Source: Mesorhizobium sp. Z1-4
GTDB taxonomy: Bacteria; Pseudomonadota; Alphaproteobacteria; Rhizobiales; Rhizobiaceae
Assembly (NCBI RefSeq): GCF_004000235.1
Contig: NZ_RCIO01000001.1
Coordinates: 806,001-870,000, forward strand
Reading direction: 5' to 3'
DNA: 64,000 bases
A model generated the notes under the pieces. That model was given only the letters and a program-made list of their open reading frames with translations, was not told the DNA's origin and made no database searches. Shown one piece after another: positions 50,846 through 60,469 of the stretch. Both the position numbers and the translations under genes were made by a program. How positions within the stretch are numbered: position 1 is the first letter of the stretch; every line of letters starts with the position of its first letter.

Positions 50846-51691
50846 TCAGTCCGCGATTTCGTAGAACGCCTTGATCACGCCCCAAGCCTCTTCCGCCGTA
50901 TCGACCAGCGAGATCAGTGTCTCGTCGCCCGGTGATACCGTCCCCTGTTCAACCAGGAAATCGATGTTGATCGCCCGGTCCCAGAACTCCCTGCCGAACA
51001 GCAGAACGGGCACCCGCTCCATGCGTCCCGTCTGTATCAGCGTCAGGGTTTCGAACAGTTCGTCCAGCGTGCCGAAACCGCCGGGGAACACGGCCACGGC
51101 CTTCGCCCGCATGATGAAGTGCATCTTGCGGATCGCGAAATAGTGGAAATTGAAGCACAGATCCGGCGTGACGTATTTGTTGGGCGCCTGCTCGTGCGGC
51201 AGCACGATGTTGAGGCCGATCGAGGGCGCGCCGCAGTCTGATGTGCCGCGGTTGCCGGCTTCCATCACGCCGGGGCCGCCCCCGGTTACAATCACATATT
51301 CGCGGTAGTAGGATTTCGCCGAATGTTCGGAGCATATCCGGGCGAATTGCCGAGCCTCGGCATAATAGCGGCTGTTGGCAGTAAGATTTTTCTTCTGGGT
51401 CTCGTTTTTGGCTGCCCATGCGTCTCCACCCGGCTCGGGGATACGCGCGCCGCCAAAAATGATGACGGTTGAGCGAATGCCCTTCTCCGTCAGCACCATT
51501 TCAGGTTTCATCAATTCGAGCTGAAGCCGCACCGGGCGCAGCTCGCGCCGGGTGAGAAAATCCTCGTCCGAGAAAGCCAGCCGGTATGTGGGTGCCTCGG
51601 TCTGCGGAGTGCGTGGCACACTGCGCGCGCGCTGCAGATCCTCATCCGAATGCGGGAGCGGCGTCCAGCCATTGTCTTCTGTTGCGGTCAT
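50846..51691 (-). CDS. LOG-family (lysine decarboxylase-like) protein
   Basis: A 281-residue protein of the TIGR00730/LOG family. The Rossmann-like core shows VIIFGGARIPEPGG near residue 80, VTGGGPGVMEAGNRG, and AVAVFPGGFGTLDELFE. The last two are the phosphoribohydrolase motifs that release cytokinin-like bases or cleave nucleotide monophosphates. About 75 residues precede the core, longer than in short LOG proteins. The start at 51691 was chosen as the nearer Met; an in-frame Met seven codons upstream exists. Its neighbours give no clue to its pathway. Confidence 0.88.
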   Translation of the reverse strand: MTATEDNGWTPLPHSDEDLQRARSVPRTPQTEAPTYRLAFSDEDFLTRRELRPVRLQLELMKPEMVLTEKGIRSTVIIFGGARIPEPGGDAWAAKNETQKKNLTANSRYYAEARQFARICSEHSAKSYYREYVIVTGGGPGVMEAGNRGTSDCGAPSIGLNIVLPHEQAPNKYVTPDLCFNFHYFAIRKMHFIMRAKAVAVFPGGFGTLDELFETLTLIQTGRMERVPVLLFGREFWDRAINIDFLVEQGTVSPGDETLISLVDTAEEAWGVIKAFYEIAD

Positions 51692-51851
51692 TGCATTAAT
51701 CCCCGGTCTCAAGTCGAAATGCGTCCCGTCGAGACGCTTCCCGCAATTGACCCCCCGGCGCGCTTGACATAGGTTCCGCGCGGCCTTCGGGCCAGTCCCT
51801 CCCGGACCCTACGGGCTTCCCCTTAACAGCCAGTGTAGTGGAGCACTTGCC

Positions 51852-52706
51852 ATGGCCAAGGCAGATCAATCGGCACTCGAGGCAACGATCGAAAAAGCGT
51901 TCGAGGAACGCGACAAGATAAGCGCCGACACTGGCGGCAGCGTACGCGCGGCGGTGGATGCAGCGCTCGATTTGCTGGACCGCGGTGAAGCGCGCGTCGC
52001 CTCGCGCGGCGACGACGGAATCTGGCATGTCCATCAATGGCTGAAAAAGGCGGTGCTGCTGTCTTTCCGGCTCAACCCCATGGAAGTGATCAAGGGCGGA
52101 CCCGGCGAAGCAACCTGGTGGGACAAGGTGCCCTCCAAGTTCAATGGGTGGGGCGGCGCGGACTTCGACAAGGCCGGTTTTCGGGCCGTACCGGGCGCCA
52201 TCGTGCGGCGTTCGGCCTATGTCGCACCCGGCGCGGTGCTGATGCCTTCTTTCGTCAATCTCGGCGCCTATGTCGGTGAAGGCACGATGGTCGACACCTG
52301 GGCAACCGTCGGCTCCTGCGCGCAGATCGGCGCGAATGTGCATCTGTCCGGCGGCGTGGGCATCGGCGGCGTACTTGAACCTATGCAGGCCGGACCGACG
52401 ATCATCGAAGACAATTGCTTCATCGGCGCGCGCTCCGAAGTGGTCGAAGGCTGCATCGTGCGCGAAGGGTCGGTACTCGGCATGGGCGTCTTCATCGGCA
52501 AGTCGACGAAGATCGTCGACCGCGCCACCGGCGAGGTATTCCTGGGCGAGGTTCCGCCCTATTCGGTGGTGGTGGCAGGCACCATGCCCGGCAAGAACGT
52601 GCCTGGTGAAAACTGGGGTCCGAGCCTCTATTGCGCCGTCATCGTCAAGCGCGTCGATGAAAAGACCCGGTCGAAAACCTCGATTAACGAGCTGCTGCGC
52701 GATTGA
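51852..52706 (+). CDS. dapD: Tetrahydrodipicolinate N-succinyltransferase
   Basis: A 284-residue left-handed beta-helix enzyme of the succinylase lysine/diaminopimelate pathway. An N-terminal helical domain ([16 protein letters not shown]) is followed by hexapeptide repeats ([55 protein letters not shown]). [13 protein letters not shown] and the end [14 protein letters not shown] are typical. The product feeds both lysine and peptidoglycan. It lies upstream of dapE, with two DUF805 genes between. A GTGGAG site precedes the ATG. Confidence 0.96.
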   Translation: MAKADQSALEATIEKAFEERDKISADTGGSVRAAVDAALDLLDRGEARVASRGDDGIWHVHQWLKKAVLLSFRLNPMEVIKGGPGEATWWDKVPSKFNGWGGADFDKAGFRAVPGAIVRRSAYVAPGAVLMPSFVNLGAYVGEGTMVDTWATVGSCAQIGANVHLSGGVGIGGVLEPMQAGPTIIEDNCFIGARSEVVEGCIVREGSVLGMGVFIGKSTKIVDRATGEVFLGEVPPYSVVVAGTMPGKNVPGENWGPSLYCAVIVKRVDEKTRSKTSINELLRD

Positions 52707-52786
52707 AATCCGCGTCCAACGGTCGCACTCTGTCCGCCCCTGCGGACCGGATTCGGCCCGCGCAACAGAGAGAGGGGGCATTTACC

Positions 52787-53137
52787 ATGGACTGGAAGTA
52801 TCTGCTTACGAGCTTTGAAGGGCGAATCAACCGCGCGAAATTCTGGGCCGGTGTCGGCGTTCTGTTTGCCGCCGGGCTGCTCGCCAATCTGATCGACATG
52901 ATGCTTGGCCTGCAGATCGCCGAGGGTCTCGGCGTTCTCGGGGCGATCGTGGGACTGGTATCGATCTATCTCGGTATCGCGCTATACGCCAAGCGGTGGC
53001 ACGATCGCGACAAATCCGGATGGTGGACGCTGATCATCCTGATCCCGATCATCGGGCCGATCTGGCTGCTTGTCGAATGCGGAATTCTGGAAGGCACCAA
53101 GGGTGCAAATCGCTTTGGACCGGATCCCCTTGGATAG
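52787..53137 (+). CDS. DUF805 membrane protein 1
   Basis: A 116-residue inner-membrane protein of the DUF805 family. It starts with MDWKYLLTSFEGRINRAKFW, the family hallmark, and has three to four hydrophobic helices plus the conserved YAKRWHDRDKSGWW segment and an end NRFGPDPLG. Function unknown. GAGAGAGGGGG lies upstream of the ATG at 52787. It overlaps the second DUF805 gene, and the pair sits between dapD and dapE. Confidence 0.9.
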   Translation: MDWKYLLTSFEGRINRAKFWAGVGVLFAAGLLANLIDMMLGLQIAEGLGVLGAIVGLVSIYLGIALYAKRWHDRDKSGWWTLIILIPIIGPIWLLVECGILEGTKGANRFGPDPLG

Positions 53138-53492
53138 CAGATCGTTTCTTTGGTTGTTCTTCGGGTTATCCGGCCGCATTGGCCGGATAACCCATTTTTG
53201 GGCCGGGCTGCTGCTCTATCTGGCGCGGCTGTTTCCCGTCTACAAGATCATCGCCAACACCGGCAACGAAGCCGCACAGACGACCTGGGGCGGCGTGTTC
53301 CTTGTGGTTCTCGGCGCGGCGATCGTGTGCCACATCGCACTTGCGGTGAAGCGGCTGCATGATTTCAACGCGTCCGGCTGGTTCGCGTTTTTCTTCCTGA
53401 TCGGCGATTTTCTGTTCTGGATCGTGCTCAGCCTGATACCGGGCCAGACCGGGCCGAACCGGTACGGCTCGCGGCCAAACGCACCGAAATAA
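53115..53492 (+). CDS. DUF805 membrane protein 2, overlapping the first
   Basis: A second DUF805 protein of about 125 residues. RSFLWLFFGLSGRIGRITHFW corresponds to the opening hallmark of the family, followed by LAVKRLHDFNASGWFAFFF and the end GPNRYGSRPN. No ATG is available; TTG codons at 53115 and 53130 both allow a start inside the end of DUF805 gene 1, and the choice between them is uncertain. The pair looks like a tandem duplication that has diverged strongly. Confidence 0.8.
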   Translation: MDRIPLDSRSFLWLFFGLSGRIGRITHFWAGLLLYLARLFPVYKIIANTGNEAAQTTWGGVFLVVLGAAIVCHIALAVKRLHDFNASGWFAFFFLIGDFLFWIVLSLIPGQTGPNRYGSRPNAPK

Positions 53493-53570
53493 CCACATGC
53501 TGCGATTTGAAGTCGCCATGCCTGGTTCGGCGTCGTGACAGCCGGGGCCGTTTCCAGTATCTGATCGCCA

Positions 53571-54749
53571 ATGCGCCAGCCAACAGATCCCGCAGAAATC
53601 CTTGCCGCCCTCATCCGCTGCCCGTCGGTAACACCCTCGGAAGGCGGTGCTCTCGCGGCACTTGAAAAAATCCTCGCCCCCCTCGGCTTCAGTGTCGAAC
53701 GCCCCACATTTGCCGAAGTCGGCACGCCGGATGTCGAAAACCTTTATGCGCGTCTTTCCGGCAACGGGCCGCATCTTATGTTCGCGGGACACACCGACGT
53801 GGTGCCGCCGGGCGACGAAGCCGCCTGGAGCCATGCGCCCTTTTCGGCCGAAATCGTTGACGGCGAAATGTATGGCCGTGGCGCGGTGGATATGAAAGGC
53901 GGCATTGCCTGCTTCATCGCCGCGGTGGCGCGCCACGCTGATAAACACGGCACGCTGCCCGGCAGCGTGTCGCTGCTGATCACCGGCGACGAGGAAGGCC
54001 CGTCGATCAACGGCACCGTCAAACTGTTGGAATGGGCAGCAAACAAAGGCGAGAGCTGGGACGGTGCGATCGTCGGGGAGCCGACGAACCCCGACGCGAT
54101 GGGCGACATGATCAAGATCGGACGGCGCGGCTCCCTCTCCGCTACCGTCACCGTCAACGGCACCCAGGGCCACGCCGCCTATCCGCACCTGGCCGACAAT
54201 CCGCTGCCGGGGCTTCTGGCACTTGCCGGCGCGCTGCTCACGCCGGCCTTCGATGCAGGGACAGCCGACTTTCAGCCGACCAATCTCGAGATCACCTCCA
54301 TCGACACCGGCAATCCGGCGGTCAATGTGATTCCAGCCAAAGCCACCTTCGCCTTCAACATCCGGTTCAACGACAGCTGGACGCCGGATACCCTGAAGGG
54401 GGAAGTCGTTGCGCGGCTCGACAGTGCCGCGCAGGCACGCGGCGGCGCCAAGCCCGTACGCTACGATCTCAGCTGGCGCGACCGGCCGAGCCCGGTGTTC
54501 CTGACCCGCGACGAAAAGCTGATCGGGCTGCTTTCCGGCGCAGTCGAGCGCGTCACCGGCCGTGCACCAAAGCTGTCGACCTCCGGCGGGACGTCGGACG
54601 CGCGTTTCATCAAGGATTACTGTCCTGTCGTCGAGTTCGGTCTTGTGGGGCAGACGATGCACATGGTGGACGAGCGGGTTGCGCTTGCGGACCTCGAAAC
54701 GCTCACCGCGATCTATGAGCGTTTCCTGGAAAACTGGTTCGGGCGCTGA
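53571..54749 (+). CDS. dapE: Succinyl-diaminopimelate desuccinylase
   Basis: A 392-residue di-zinc M20 hydrolase that removes succinate from N-succinyl-LL-diaminopimelate. Metal-binding parts are [12 protein letters not shown] (first His and Asp), [10 protein letters not shown] with the bridging Asp, TGDEEGPS with the catalytic Glu pair, and VGEPTN. The dimerisation lid lies between residues about 180 and 300. [11 protein letters not shown] and GQTMHMVDE near the C-terminus complete the site. It starts 78 bases after the second DUF805 gene and is followed after two bases by a membrane protein gene. Confidence 0.96.
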   Translation: MRQPTDPAEILAALIRCPSVTPSEGGALAALEKILAPLGFSVERPTFAEVGTPDVENLYARLSGNGPHLMFAGHTDVVPPGDEAAWSHAPFSAEIVDGEMYGRGAVDMKGGIACFIAAVARHADKHGTLPGSVSLLITGDEEGPSINGTVKLLEWAANKGESWDGAIVGEPTNPDAMGDMIKIGRRGSLSATVTVNGTQGHAAYPHLADNPLPGLLALAGALLTPAFDAGTADFQPTNLEITSIDTGNPAVNVIPAKATFAFNIRFNDSWTPDTLKGEVVARLDSAAQARGGAKPVRYDLSWRDRPSPVFLTRDEKLIGLLSGAVERVTGRAPKLSTSGGTSDARFIKDYCPVVEFGLVGQTMHMVDERVALADLETLTAIYERFLENWFGR

Positions 54750-54751
54750 CG

Positions 54752-55342
54752 ATGCCGAGCGCCGACGACATTCAGAACTATCTGGGCGGCGTATGGAAGC
54801 TGATGAACGGCCGCTCCGAGGGGTTGCGCCAGCTGGATCTCAGCATTGACGGTTTCTGGAACTCGTTCTTCGCCATATTCGTCGCGCTGCCCGCACTTGG
54901 CGTCGGCTGGGTCTCCTTTGCAAACGAACTGGCCGGAGGCGATCCATTTGCGTACCGCTTGTGGATTTTGGCAAAGCTGGCAGTTATCGACCTCATAAGT
55001 TGGGTCGGGCCGATCATCCTGTTTGCCGCGGTCGCAAAGCCGGTCGGGCTGATCGACCGCTTTGTGCCTTATGTGGTTGCCTCGAACTGGGCGTCCGCAG
55101 CCTTTGCCTGGCTGCTGCTGCCGCCAGCGCTGATCGACCTTTTCTGGCCGGAATCGGTGGAACTGACCGATCTGATCTCGCTCGTGGCGGTTATTCTCAC
55201 ACTGGTGCTCGCCTGGCGGCTGACGAACACCGTGATAGCGCGTGGCGCTGCGGTCGCGACGGCGGTATTTTTCGCCATGATCGCGGTTTCGGTGACCATT
55301 CTGCTGGTGCTGCAGCCACTTCTTGGCCTGGCAATCGCCTGA
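54752..55342 (+). CDS. Membrane protein of unknown function downstream of dapE
   Basis: A 196-residue protein I do not place in a named family. An N-terminal soluble stretch (QNYLGGVWKLMNGRSEGLRQLDLS) precedes five or six hydrophobic helices covering residues about 35-195, with few charges between them. FWNSFFAIFVALPALGVGW and NWASAAFAWLLLPPALIDLFWP are notable. The start lies two bases after the dapE stop, so it is probably co-expressed with dapE. Similar proteins behind dapE occur, to my recollection, in other rhizobia. It might be a small transporter or membrane regulator, but nothing in the sequence proves this. Confidence 0.7.
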   Translation: MPSADDIQNYLGGVWKLMNGRSEGLRQLDLSIDGFWNSFFAIFVALPALGVGWVSFANELAGGDPFAYRLWILAKLAVIDLISWVGPIILFAAVAKPVGLIDRFVPYVVASNWASAAFAWLLLPPALIDLFWPESVELTDLISLVAVILTLVLAWRLTNTVIARGAAVATAVFFAMIAVSVTILLVLQPLLGLAIA

Positions 55343-55397
55343 CCTGACCTCAGCGCCAGGTGCCGGTACCCGGCGCCGCCCGGGCGGCCGTATCCGC

Positions 55398-56141
55398 TCA
55401 GTAGTCCACGCGCATCAGAAATAGCCCATCCGGAGGCGCGACCGGTCCGCAGGCTGAGCGGTCGGCAGCTTCCAGCGCCGCACTTACGTCACCGGCCGTC
55501 CAGGCGCCCTCGCCGACCCGCTTCAGCGTGCCGACCATGGAACGCACCTGGTTGTGCAGGAACGAGCGCGCTGAGGCGCGGATTTCGACCACGTCGCCGT
55601 GGCGCGTGACATCCAGAACATCAAGGGTTTTCACCGGGCTCTTCGACTGACACTGCACCGACCGGAACGTCGTGAAGTCGTGTTTGCCGACCAGAGCCTG
55701 CGCGGCTGCATGCATGGCGTCCGGGTCGAGCTTTCTTGCCACATGCCAGACCTGGCCGCGCTCGAGCGCCGGCGGCGCGCGCCGGTTCAGGATCCTGTAG
55801 AGATAGTGCCGGGCAGTGGCGGAGAATCGCGCGTCGAACTCGGCATCGACCGCCTGAGCCGCGACGACGGAGACCGTTTCGCCCGCTGAGGTGAGATGGG
55901 CGTTGATCGCGGCCATAACCCGGTCTGCCTGCCATTCGCGTTCGAGATCGAAATGCGCAACCTGTCCGCGCGCATGAACGCCGGCATCGGTGCGGCCGGC
56001 CCCGCGGATCGTGACGGCCTCACCACAGAAGCCGTGGATCGCCTGCTCTATAGCGGCCTGAACCGAATGCTGGTCGGCCTGTCGCTGCCAGCCGGCATAG
56101 GCGCCGCCGTCATACTCGATGTCGATCCGGTAACGCGGCAT
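55398..56141 (-). CDS. truA: tRNA pseudouridine(38-40) synthase
   Basis: A 247-residue TruA that isomerises uridines 38-40 in the tRNA anticodon arm. It begins [19 protein letters not shown], and the catalytic Asp52 lies in [14 protein letters not shown]. The second domain shows [10 protein letters not shown] and the [19 protein letters not shown] segment. The ATG lies two bases after the fmt stop on the same strand, so it is the last gene of the leftward def-fmt-truA operon. It is convergent with the dapE-linked membrane protein gene. Confidence 0.96.
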   Translation of the reverse strand: MPRYRIDIEYDGGAYAGWQRQADQHSVQAAIEQAIHGFCGEAVTIRGAGRTDAGVHARGQVAHFDLEREWQADRVMAAINAHLTSAGETVSVVAAQAVDAEFDARFSATARHYLYRILNRRAPPALERGQVWHVARKLDPDAMHAAAQALVGKHDFTTFRSVQCQSKSPVKTLDVLDVTRHGDVVEIRASARSFLHNQVRSMVGTLKRVGEGAWTAGDVSAALEAADRSACGPVAPPDGLFLMRVDY

Positions 56142-56143
56142 TG

Positions 56144-57103
56144 TCAGCGTACCACAACGCCCGGCGCGAGCTTGGCGCCGCGCTGAAAGTCTTCCGCGGA
56201 AAGCGGCTTGCCGCCGGCGCGCTGCAGCTCAACCAGCCGAACCGCGCCCGCGCCGCAGGCGATCGCCAGTTCGTCGTCGAGCACGGTGCCGGGTTCGGTG
56301 TATGCGCCATTGGAGCCCGCCGAAGGCAGCGTGTCGACGGTGGAGCGCAACAGCTTCACGCGCTCGACACGGCCGGCGATTTCCATCTCGCACCAGGCGC
56401 CCGGGAACGGCGACAAACCGCGAATATGATTGTGGACTTCATCGGCGGCGCGCGACCAGTCGACCCGTGTTTCGTCCTTGGCGATCTTGTGCGCGTAAGT
56501 CGCGCCCTCTGGCGGCTGCGGGGTCAGCGCAAGCTTGCCGGCTTCCAGCAGTGCAAGCGCCTCGACCATGAGTGCCGCGCCCGACCTGGCGAGCTCGTCA
56601 TGAAGTTCGCCGGCGGTCATGTCCGGATCGATCGGAACGCGGTGCGTCAGCGCAACCGGTCCGGTATCCAGGCCCTCATCCATCTTCATGACCATGATGC
56701 CGGTTTCGGTATCGCCGGCCATGATGGCGCGCTGAATGGGTGCCGCACCGCGCCATCTGGGCAGAAGCGAGGCATGGCCATTGAATGCGCCGAGACGCGT
56801 ACCCTTGAGCACTGCTTCGGGAAGCAGCAATCCGTAGGCGACAACGACAGCCGCGTCGGCATTCAGCGCAGCAAATGTCTGCTGCTCGGCCTCGCCGCGC
56901 AGGCTTTTCGGTGTGCGGACTTCGATGCCGAGATCGTCGCCAAGCCGGTGCACGGGCGACGGCTTGAGCTCCAGCCCGCGCCGCCCCGCCGGGCGCGGCG
57001 GCTGAGTATAGATCGCAGCAATTTCGTGACCTGCACCGGCCACCGCACGCAACGTTGCGGCGGCGAAATCGGGCGTTCCCATGAAAACGAGACGAAGCGG
57101 CAT
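56144..57103 (-). CDS. fmt: Methionyl-tRNA formyltransferase
   Basis: A 319-residue enzyme that formylates initiator Met-tRNA. The N-terminal Rossmann domain begins [13 protein letters not shown]. Catalytic Asn108 and His110 lie in [18 protein letters not shown] (most homologues have NIHGS or NVHAS), and Asp146 is in LDTGPV. The C-terminal OB-fold domain runs from about residue 210 and holds RVKLLRS and VELQRAGGK. It starts 15 bases after the def stop and is followed two bases later by truA, in the conserved def-fmt order. Confidence 0.96.
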   Translation of the reverse strand: MPLRLVFMGTPDFAAATLRAVAGAGHEIAAIYTQPPRPAGRRGLELKPSPVHRLGDDLGIEVRTPKSLRGEAEQQTFAALNADAAVVVAYGLLLPEAVLKGTRLGAFNGHASLLPRWRGAAPIQRAIMAGDTETGIMVMKMDEGLDTGPVALTHRVPIDPDMTAGELHDELARSGAALMVEALALLEAGKLALTPQPPEGATYAHKIAKDETRVDWSRAADEVHNHIRGLSPFPGAWCEMEIAGRVERVKLLRSTVDTLPSAGSNGAYTEPGTVLDDELAIACGAGAVRLVELQRAGGKPLSAEDFQRGAKLAPGVVVR

Positions 57104-57118
57104 TTTTGAAACCGCCCC

Positions 57119-57652
57119 TCAGCCCACCATGCGGGTCGGGGCCTTGTCCTTCTCACGCGCCAGCTTCTTGAACTTGCGCACCACCATGTCGCGTTTCAGC
57201 TTCGACAGGTGGTCGATGAAAAGCACGCCATTCAGATGGTCGATCTCATGCTGGAGGCACGTCGCCATCATACCGTCGGCCTGGAGTTCCCGCGTTTTGC
57301 CGTCGATGTCGACATAGGTGACGGTTACCGAGCCCGGACGCTCGACTTCCGCGTAATAATCGGGGATCGACAGGCAGCCTTCTTCATGGATATTCGGTTC
57401 GTCGCCACGGGCGACGATTTCCGGATTGATGAATATATGTGGCGCCTTCGGCTCGTCTTCGCGGGCAAGGTCGATAACCAGCATGCGCAGCGGGATGCCG
57501 ATCTGGATCGCGGCGAGACCGATACCCGGCGCGTCATACATGGTTTCGAGCATATCAGCCGAGAGCTTGCGCAGCTCTTCGCCGACGGTTTCGACGGGCT
57601 TGGAGACCTCACGCAGAACAGGGTCGGGAAGAATGACGAGCGGGCGGATCAT
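57119..57652 (-). CDS. def: Peptide deformylase
   Basis: A 177-residue metalloenzyme that removes the formyl group from new proteins. Motif 1 is GIGLAAIQ (43-50), motif 2 is EGCLS (91-95) with metal ligand Cys93, and motif 3 is HEIDH (135-139) with His135, Glu136 and His139. The start [14 protein letters not shown] is typical. It is the first gene of the leftward def-fmt-truA operon, and its promoter must lie in the 105-base gap to the divergent rmuC gene. Confidence 0.97.
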   Translation of the reverse strand: MIRPLVILPDPVLREVSKPVETVGEELRKLSADMLETMYDAPGIGLAAIQIGIPLRMLVIDLAREDEPKAPHIFINPEIVARGDEPNIHEEGCLSIPDYYAEVERPGSVTVTYVDIDGKTRELQADGMMATCLQHEIDHLNGVLFIDHLSKLKRDMVVRKFKKLAREKDKAPTRMVG

Positions 57653-57757
57653 GATGGCTCTCAGGTAATGGCTGTACAGGCGGGCGTCAACGTGAACAGC
57701 ATGGAACGTTCACGTTTTGGTCTTATGCCGGGCTGCCGAATCGTCTAAGGTTTCGTG

Positions 57758-58987
57758 ATGCAAAGCTTCTCCGACCTTTTGGCCGCGCCGATTGCGCAAT
57801 TCGGATCGGCCACGATCACACTGGGCCATCTGATGTGGGCGGCCGGGATTGTCGGCGTGCTTATCGTTGCCGTGCTTGGCGTTTCGCTGTGGCGCATGTC
57901 ACGCGGGCGCGCGGAGGCCGGACGCGAAGCCGATGCGCGCCTCGCCGAAATTACCAGGGCACAAGCCGAGATGCAGGGCAGGCTCGGCACGCTGGCGGAG
58001 GTGTTTTCCAACCGCCAGGCTGAACTCAACAAGGCCATCGGCGAACGGCTCGACGGCATGACGTCGCGGCTCGGCAGCTCGATCGCGGAACAGACGAAAT
58101 CGACGCATGACAATCTCGCCAGGCTACAGGAACGGCTGGCGGTGATCGACACAGCGCAGACCAACATCCAGTCGCTTGCCGGGCAGGTGGTGCAGCTGCA
58201 GCACATCCTCTCCAACAAGCAGACACGCGGTGCTTTCGGGCAGAGCCGGATGGAGGCGATTATTGCCGACGGGCTGCCGCACGGTGCCTACGAGTTTCAG
58301 GCCACACTTTCCAACGGGTCGCGGCCGGACTGTCTGATCAGAATGCCGAACGATCAGCCCTCGCTGGTGATCGATGCGAAATTTCCGCTGGAATCGTGGA
58401 ACGCCATCCGCGCCGCCGCCGAGAGCGACAGCTCAGGCGAAGCGCAGCGGCAGGTCTCCCAGGCTTTCCGCCGCGACATCGAAGTGCATATCAAGGCGAT
58501 TTCGGAAAAATATCTTATCAATGGCGAGACGCAGGACACGGCCTTCATGTTCGTGCCGTCGGAATCGATCTTCGCCGAGATCCACGAGAACTTCGAGCAG
58601 CTGGTGCAGCGTGCGCACCGGGCGCGGGTGGTGATCGTGTCGCCCTCGCTGCTGATGCTTTCGATCCAGGTCATACAGGCGGTTCTGAAAGATGCGCGCA
58701 TGCGCGAGCAGGCTCATCTCATTCAGGGCGAGGTGATCCGGCTGATGGAGGACGTGTCGCGGCTCGACGACCGTGTGCGCAAGCTCAAGGGCCATTTCGA
58801 TCTGACCAACAAGGACATCGACCAGATCCTGACGTCGACCGATAAGCTCACCAAACGCGGCGCGAAAATCGAAGCGCTCGAATTCGGCGAAGCCCACGCC
58901 GCCGAAGCCGCGGCCGAACAGCCGACCAAAAAGGCCGTCGAGGCCGGCAGCGGGCAATTGCGGTTGCGGGTCGTCGACGAAGACTAG
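57758..58987 (+). CDS. rmuC: DNA recombination protein RmuC homologue
   Basis: A 409-residue protein with one N-terminal membrane helix (about 20-44), a coiled coil (about 50-150) and a nuclease-like RmuC domain. The domain includes GAFGQSRMEAIIADGLP, VIDAKFPLESW and FMFVPSESIFAEI, with Asp and Lys residues of a PD-(D/E)xK-like fold. In E. coli, RmuC limits inversions between short repeats. It is divergent from def, a common neighbour in rhizobia. The ATG at 57758 was preferred to the GTG directly before it. A strong palindrome follows. Confidence 0.92.
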   Translation: MQSFSDLLAAPIAQFGSATITLGHLMWAAGIVGVLIVAVLGVSLWRMSRGRAEAGREADARLAEITRAQAEMQGRLGTLAEVFSNRQAELNKAIGERLDGMTSRLGSSIAEQTKSTHDNLARLQERLAVIDTAQTNIQSLAGQVVQLQHILSNKQTRGAFGQSRMEAIIADGLPHGAYEFQATLSNGSRPDCLIRMPNDQPSLVIDAKFPLESWNAIRAAAESDSSGEAQRQVSQAFRRDIEVHIKAISEKYLINGETQDTAFMFVPSESIFAEIHENFEQLVQRAHRARVVIVSPSLLMLSIQVIQAVLKDARMREQAHLIQGEVIRLMEDVSRLDDRVRKLKGHFDLTNKDIDQILTSTDKLTKRGAKIEALEFGEAHAAEAAAEQPTKKAVEAGSGQLRLRVVDED

Positions 58988-59004
58988 CGTTCTGCACTCC
59001 ACGT

Positions 59005-59035
59005 CGTCATCCTCGCCACAAGGGCGAGGATGACG
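59005..59035. repeat. 13-bp-stem palindrome between rmuC and HAD gene
   Basis: CGTCATCCTCGCC (59005-59017) and GGCGAGGATGACG (59023-59035) are exact inverse complements around ACAAG. It separates convergent genes and can form on both strands. The CGTCATCCTCG arm is familiar from dispersed palindromes in rhizobial genomes, so it may be one copy of a repeat used as a bidirectional terminator. No second copy was seen here. Confidence 0.7.
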
Positions 59036-59061
59036 GCAATGAGGCGGGCCAGACAGACGAC

Positions 59062-59760
59062 CTAGCCGATATCGCGCACCAGCGCAGCCAACTCGGCCAG
59101 TGTTGGCATTTCGTGGAAACGTTCCGCTTCGCGCGGGGCCTCGGCGTGCTCCAGCTCCCAGGTGAGATCGTGCGGGACCAGGACACCCCAGCCACCAGCC
59201 TCGATTGCCGGTATCACGTCCGACTTCAGCGAATTGCCCACCATCATCGCTCGCTCTGGCCCGTCACCGTGGCGCGCGAACAGCGTGCGATAGGTTTCGG
59301 CCTTCTTGTCGCTGACGATCTCCACCGCATCCAGCAGATCGCCCAGCCCGGAAGCCGCCACCTTGCGTTCCTGATCGAACAGGTCGCCCTTGGTGATGAG
59401 CACCAGCCGATGCGAACCGGCCAGTTCCGTCAGCGTTTCGCGCGCATGCGGCAGTGTCTCCACAGGATGGCGCAGCATCTCGCGGCCGGCATCGAGAATA
59501 TCGGCGATGACCCGCGACGGCACCTTGCCGTCCGTCACCTCGATTGCGGTCTCGATCATCGAAAGCGTGAAACCCTTGATGCCAAAACCGTAGTGGCCAA
59601 GGTTGCGGCGCTCGGCCTCCAGAAGCCGTTCGCCAAGGTGGTCGGCCGCAGCGAAGTCCGCCAAAAGTTCAGCAAAGTGGTGCTGTGTCATGCGGAAAAA
59701 CTGTTCGTTCTGCCACAGCGTGTCGTCCGCATCGAAACCTATGGTCGTAAGATGCTGCAT
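59062..59760 (-). CDS. HAD-family hydrolase
   Basis: A 232-residue haloacid dehalogenase-type phosphatase. The nucleophile motif reads IGFDADDTLWQNE, motif II is VLITKGDLFDQE, the Lys lies in SDKKAETYR, and motif IV is MMVGNSLKSDVIPA, with a helical cap between residues 20 and 95. The first motif has an extra Asp (DADDTLW), typical of the YfnB-like subgroup. GGAGGTACGT lies before the ATG at 59760; a much longer reading frame upstream was rejected because it would cross the divergent CAP gene. Substrate unknown. Confidence 0.88.
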   Translation of the reverse strand: MQHLTTIGFDADDTLWQNEQFFRMTQHHFAELLADFAAADHLGERLLEAERRNLGHYGFGIKGFTLSMIETAIEVTDGKVPSRVIADILDAGREMLRHPVETLPHARETLTELAGSHRLVLITKGDLFDQERKVAASGLGDLLDAVEIVSDKKAETYRTLFARHGDGPERAMMVGNSLKSDVIPAIEAGGWGVLVPHDLTWELEHAEAPREAERFHEMPTLAELAALVRDIG

Positions 59761-59869
59761 ACGTACCTCCGCACAACGCTGATCTAGACCAGCTTTACCG
59801 GACATAAAACCCTGCCCCGATATGGTCGCCTTTGCATCGTGAAATCCTAATTCGCGAAGGGGACAATTC

Positions 59870-60364
59870 GTGCCGGACCAATCCTTTCTGCCAGCGAGGC
59901 GCATCGTTTTGCTCGGTGTGGGCGCCGTGGCACTCATGCCATTGTCCGCCTGCGTTTCCGTGCTGCCGACGATGACGGTGGACGGTGTAGGCATGTCGTC
60001 CGAAGCGGAGCGCCAGATCGCGCTCGCACGCCGCGCAAACGACCAGGCACCGCTTTCGGCGGACCGGACACTCGAAAAGGCAGCCATCCAGCAAGCGGGC
60101 TACATGTCCGCAGGCGGCAAGATGGAGCACACGGCGCTACGCGGACGCGATTTCGTTTCGCGGATGGAAGCCAGCGGCATCGCGGCGCCCGCGGCCGAAA
60201 ATCTTGCGCATGGCCGCTTCGATGTTGCACGCGTCATCGATGTCTGGATGGCGTCGCCGCCGCACCGGCGCAACATGCTCGACGGCCGCTTCGGAAAGTT
60301 CGGACTTGGATATGTGAGCGAACCGGACGACCGCCGCTTCTGGGCGATGGTTCTGGCGGCCTGA
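59870..60364 (+). CDS. CAP-domain lipoprotein
   Basis: A 164-residue protein with a lipoprotein signal: the basic PARR region, a hydrophobic core, and LSAC as lipobox with Cys28. The rest is a small CAP/SCP domain: LARRANDQAPLSADRTLEKAAIQQAGYMS, HTALRGRDFVSRMEASG, AENLAHG, and VIDVWMASPPHRRNMLDGRFGKFGLGY. The two conserved His and Glu positions are present. Function of bacterial CAP proteins is mostly unknown. It starts with GTG after AGGGG and is divergent from the HAD gene. Confidence 0.88.
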   Translation: MPDQSFLPARRIVLLGVGAVALMPLSACVSVLPTMTVDGVGMSSEAERQIALARRANDQAPLSADRTLEKAAIQQAGYMSAGGKMEHTALRGRDFVSRMEASGIAAPAAENLAHGRFDVARVIDVWMASPPHRRNMLDGRFGKFGLGYVSEPDDRRFWAMVLAA

Positions 60365-60469
60365 CACCACCTGACGGGCAGCATTCAATAATCCTGACTG
60401 GCAGGGCGCGCGATATCTTCCTATTTCGTGCGGGATGAACGTCGTCGAGGTAAGAAGCAACGTAGGCCG

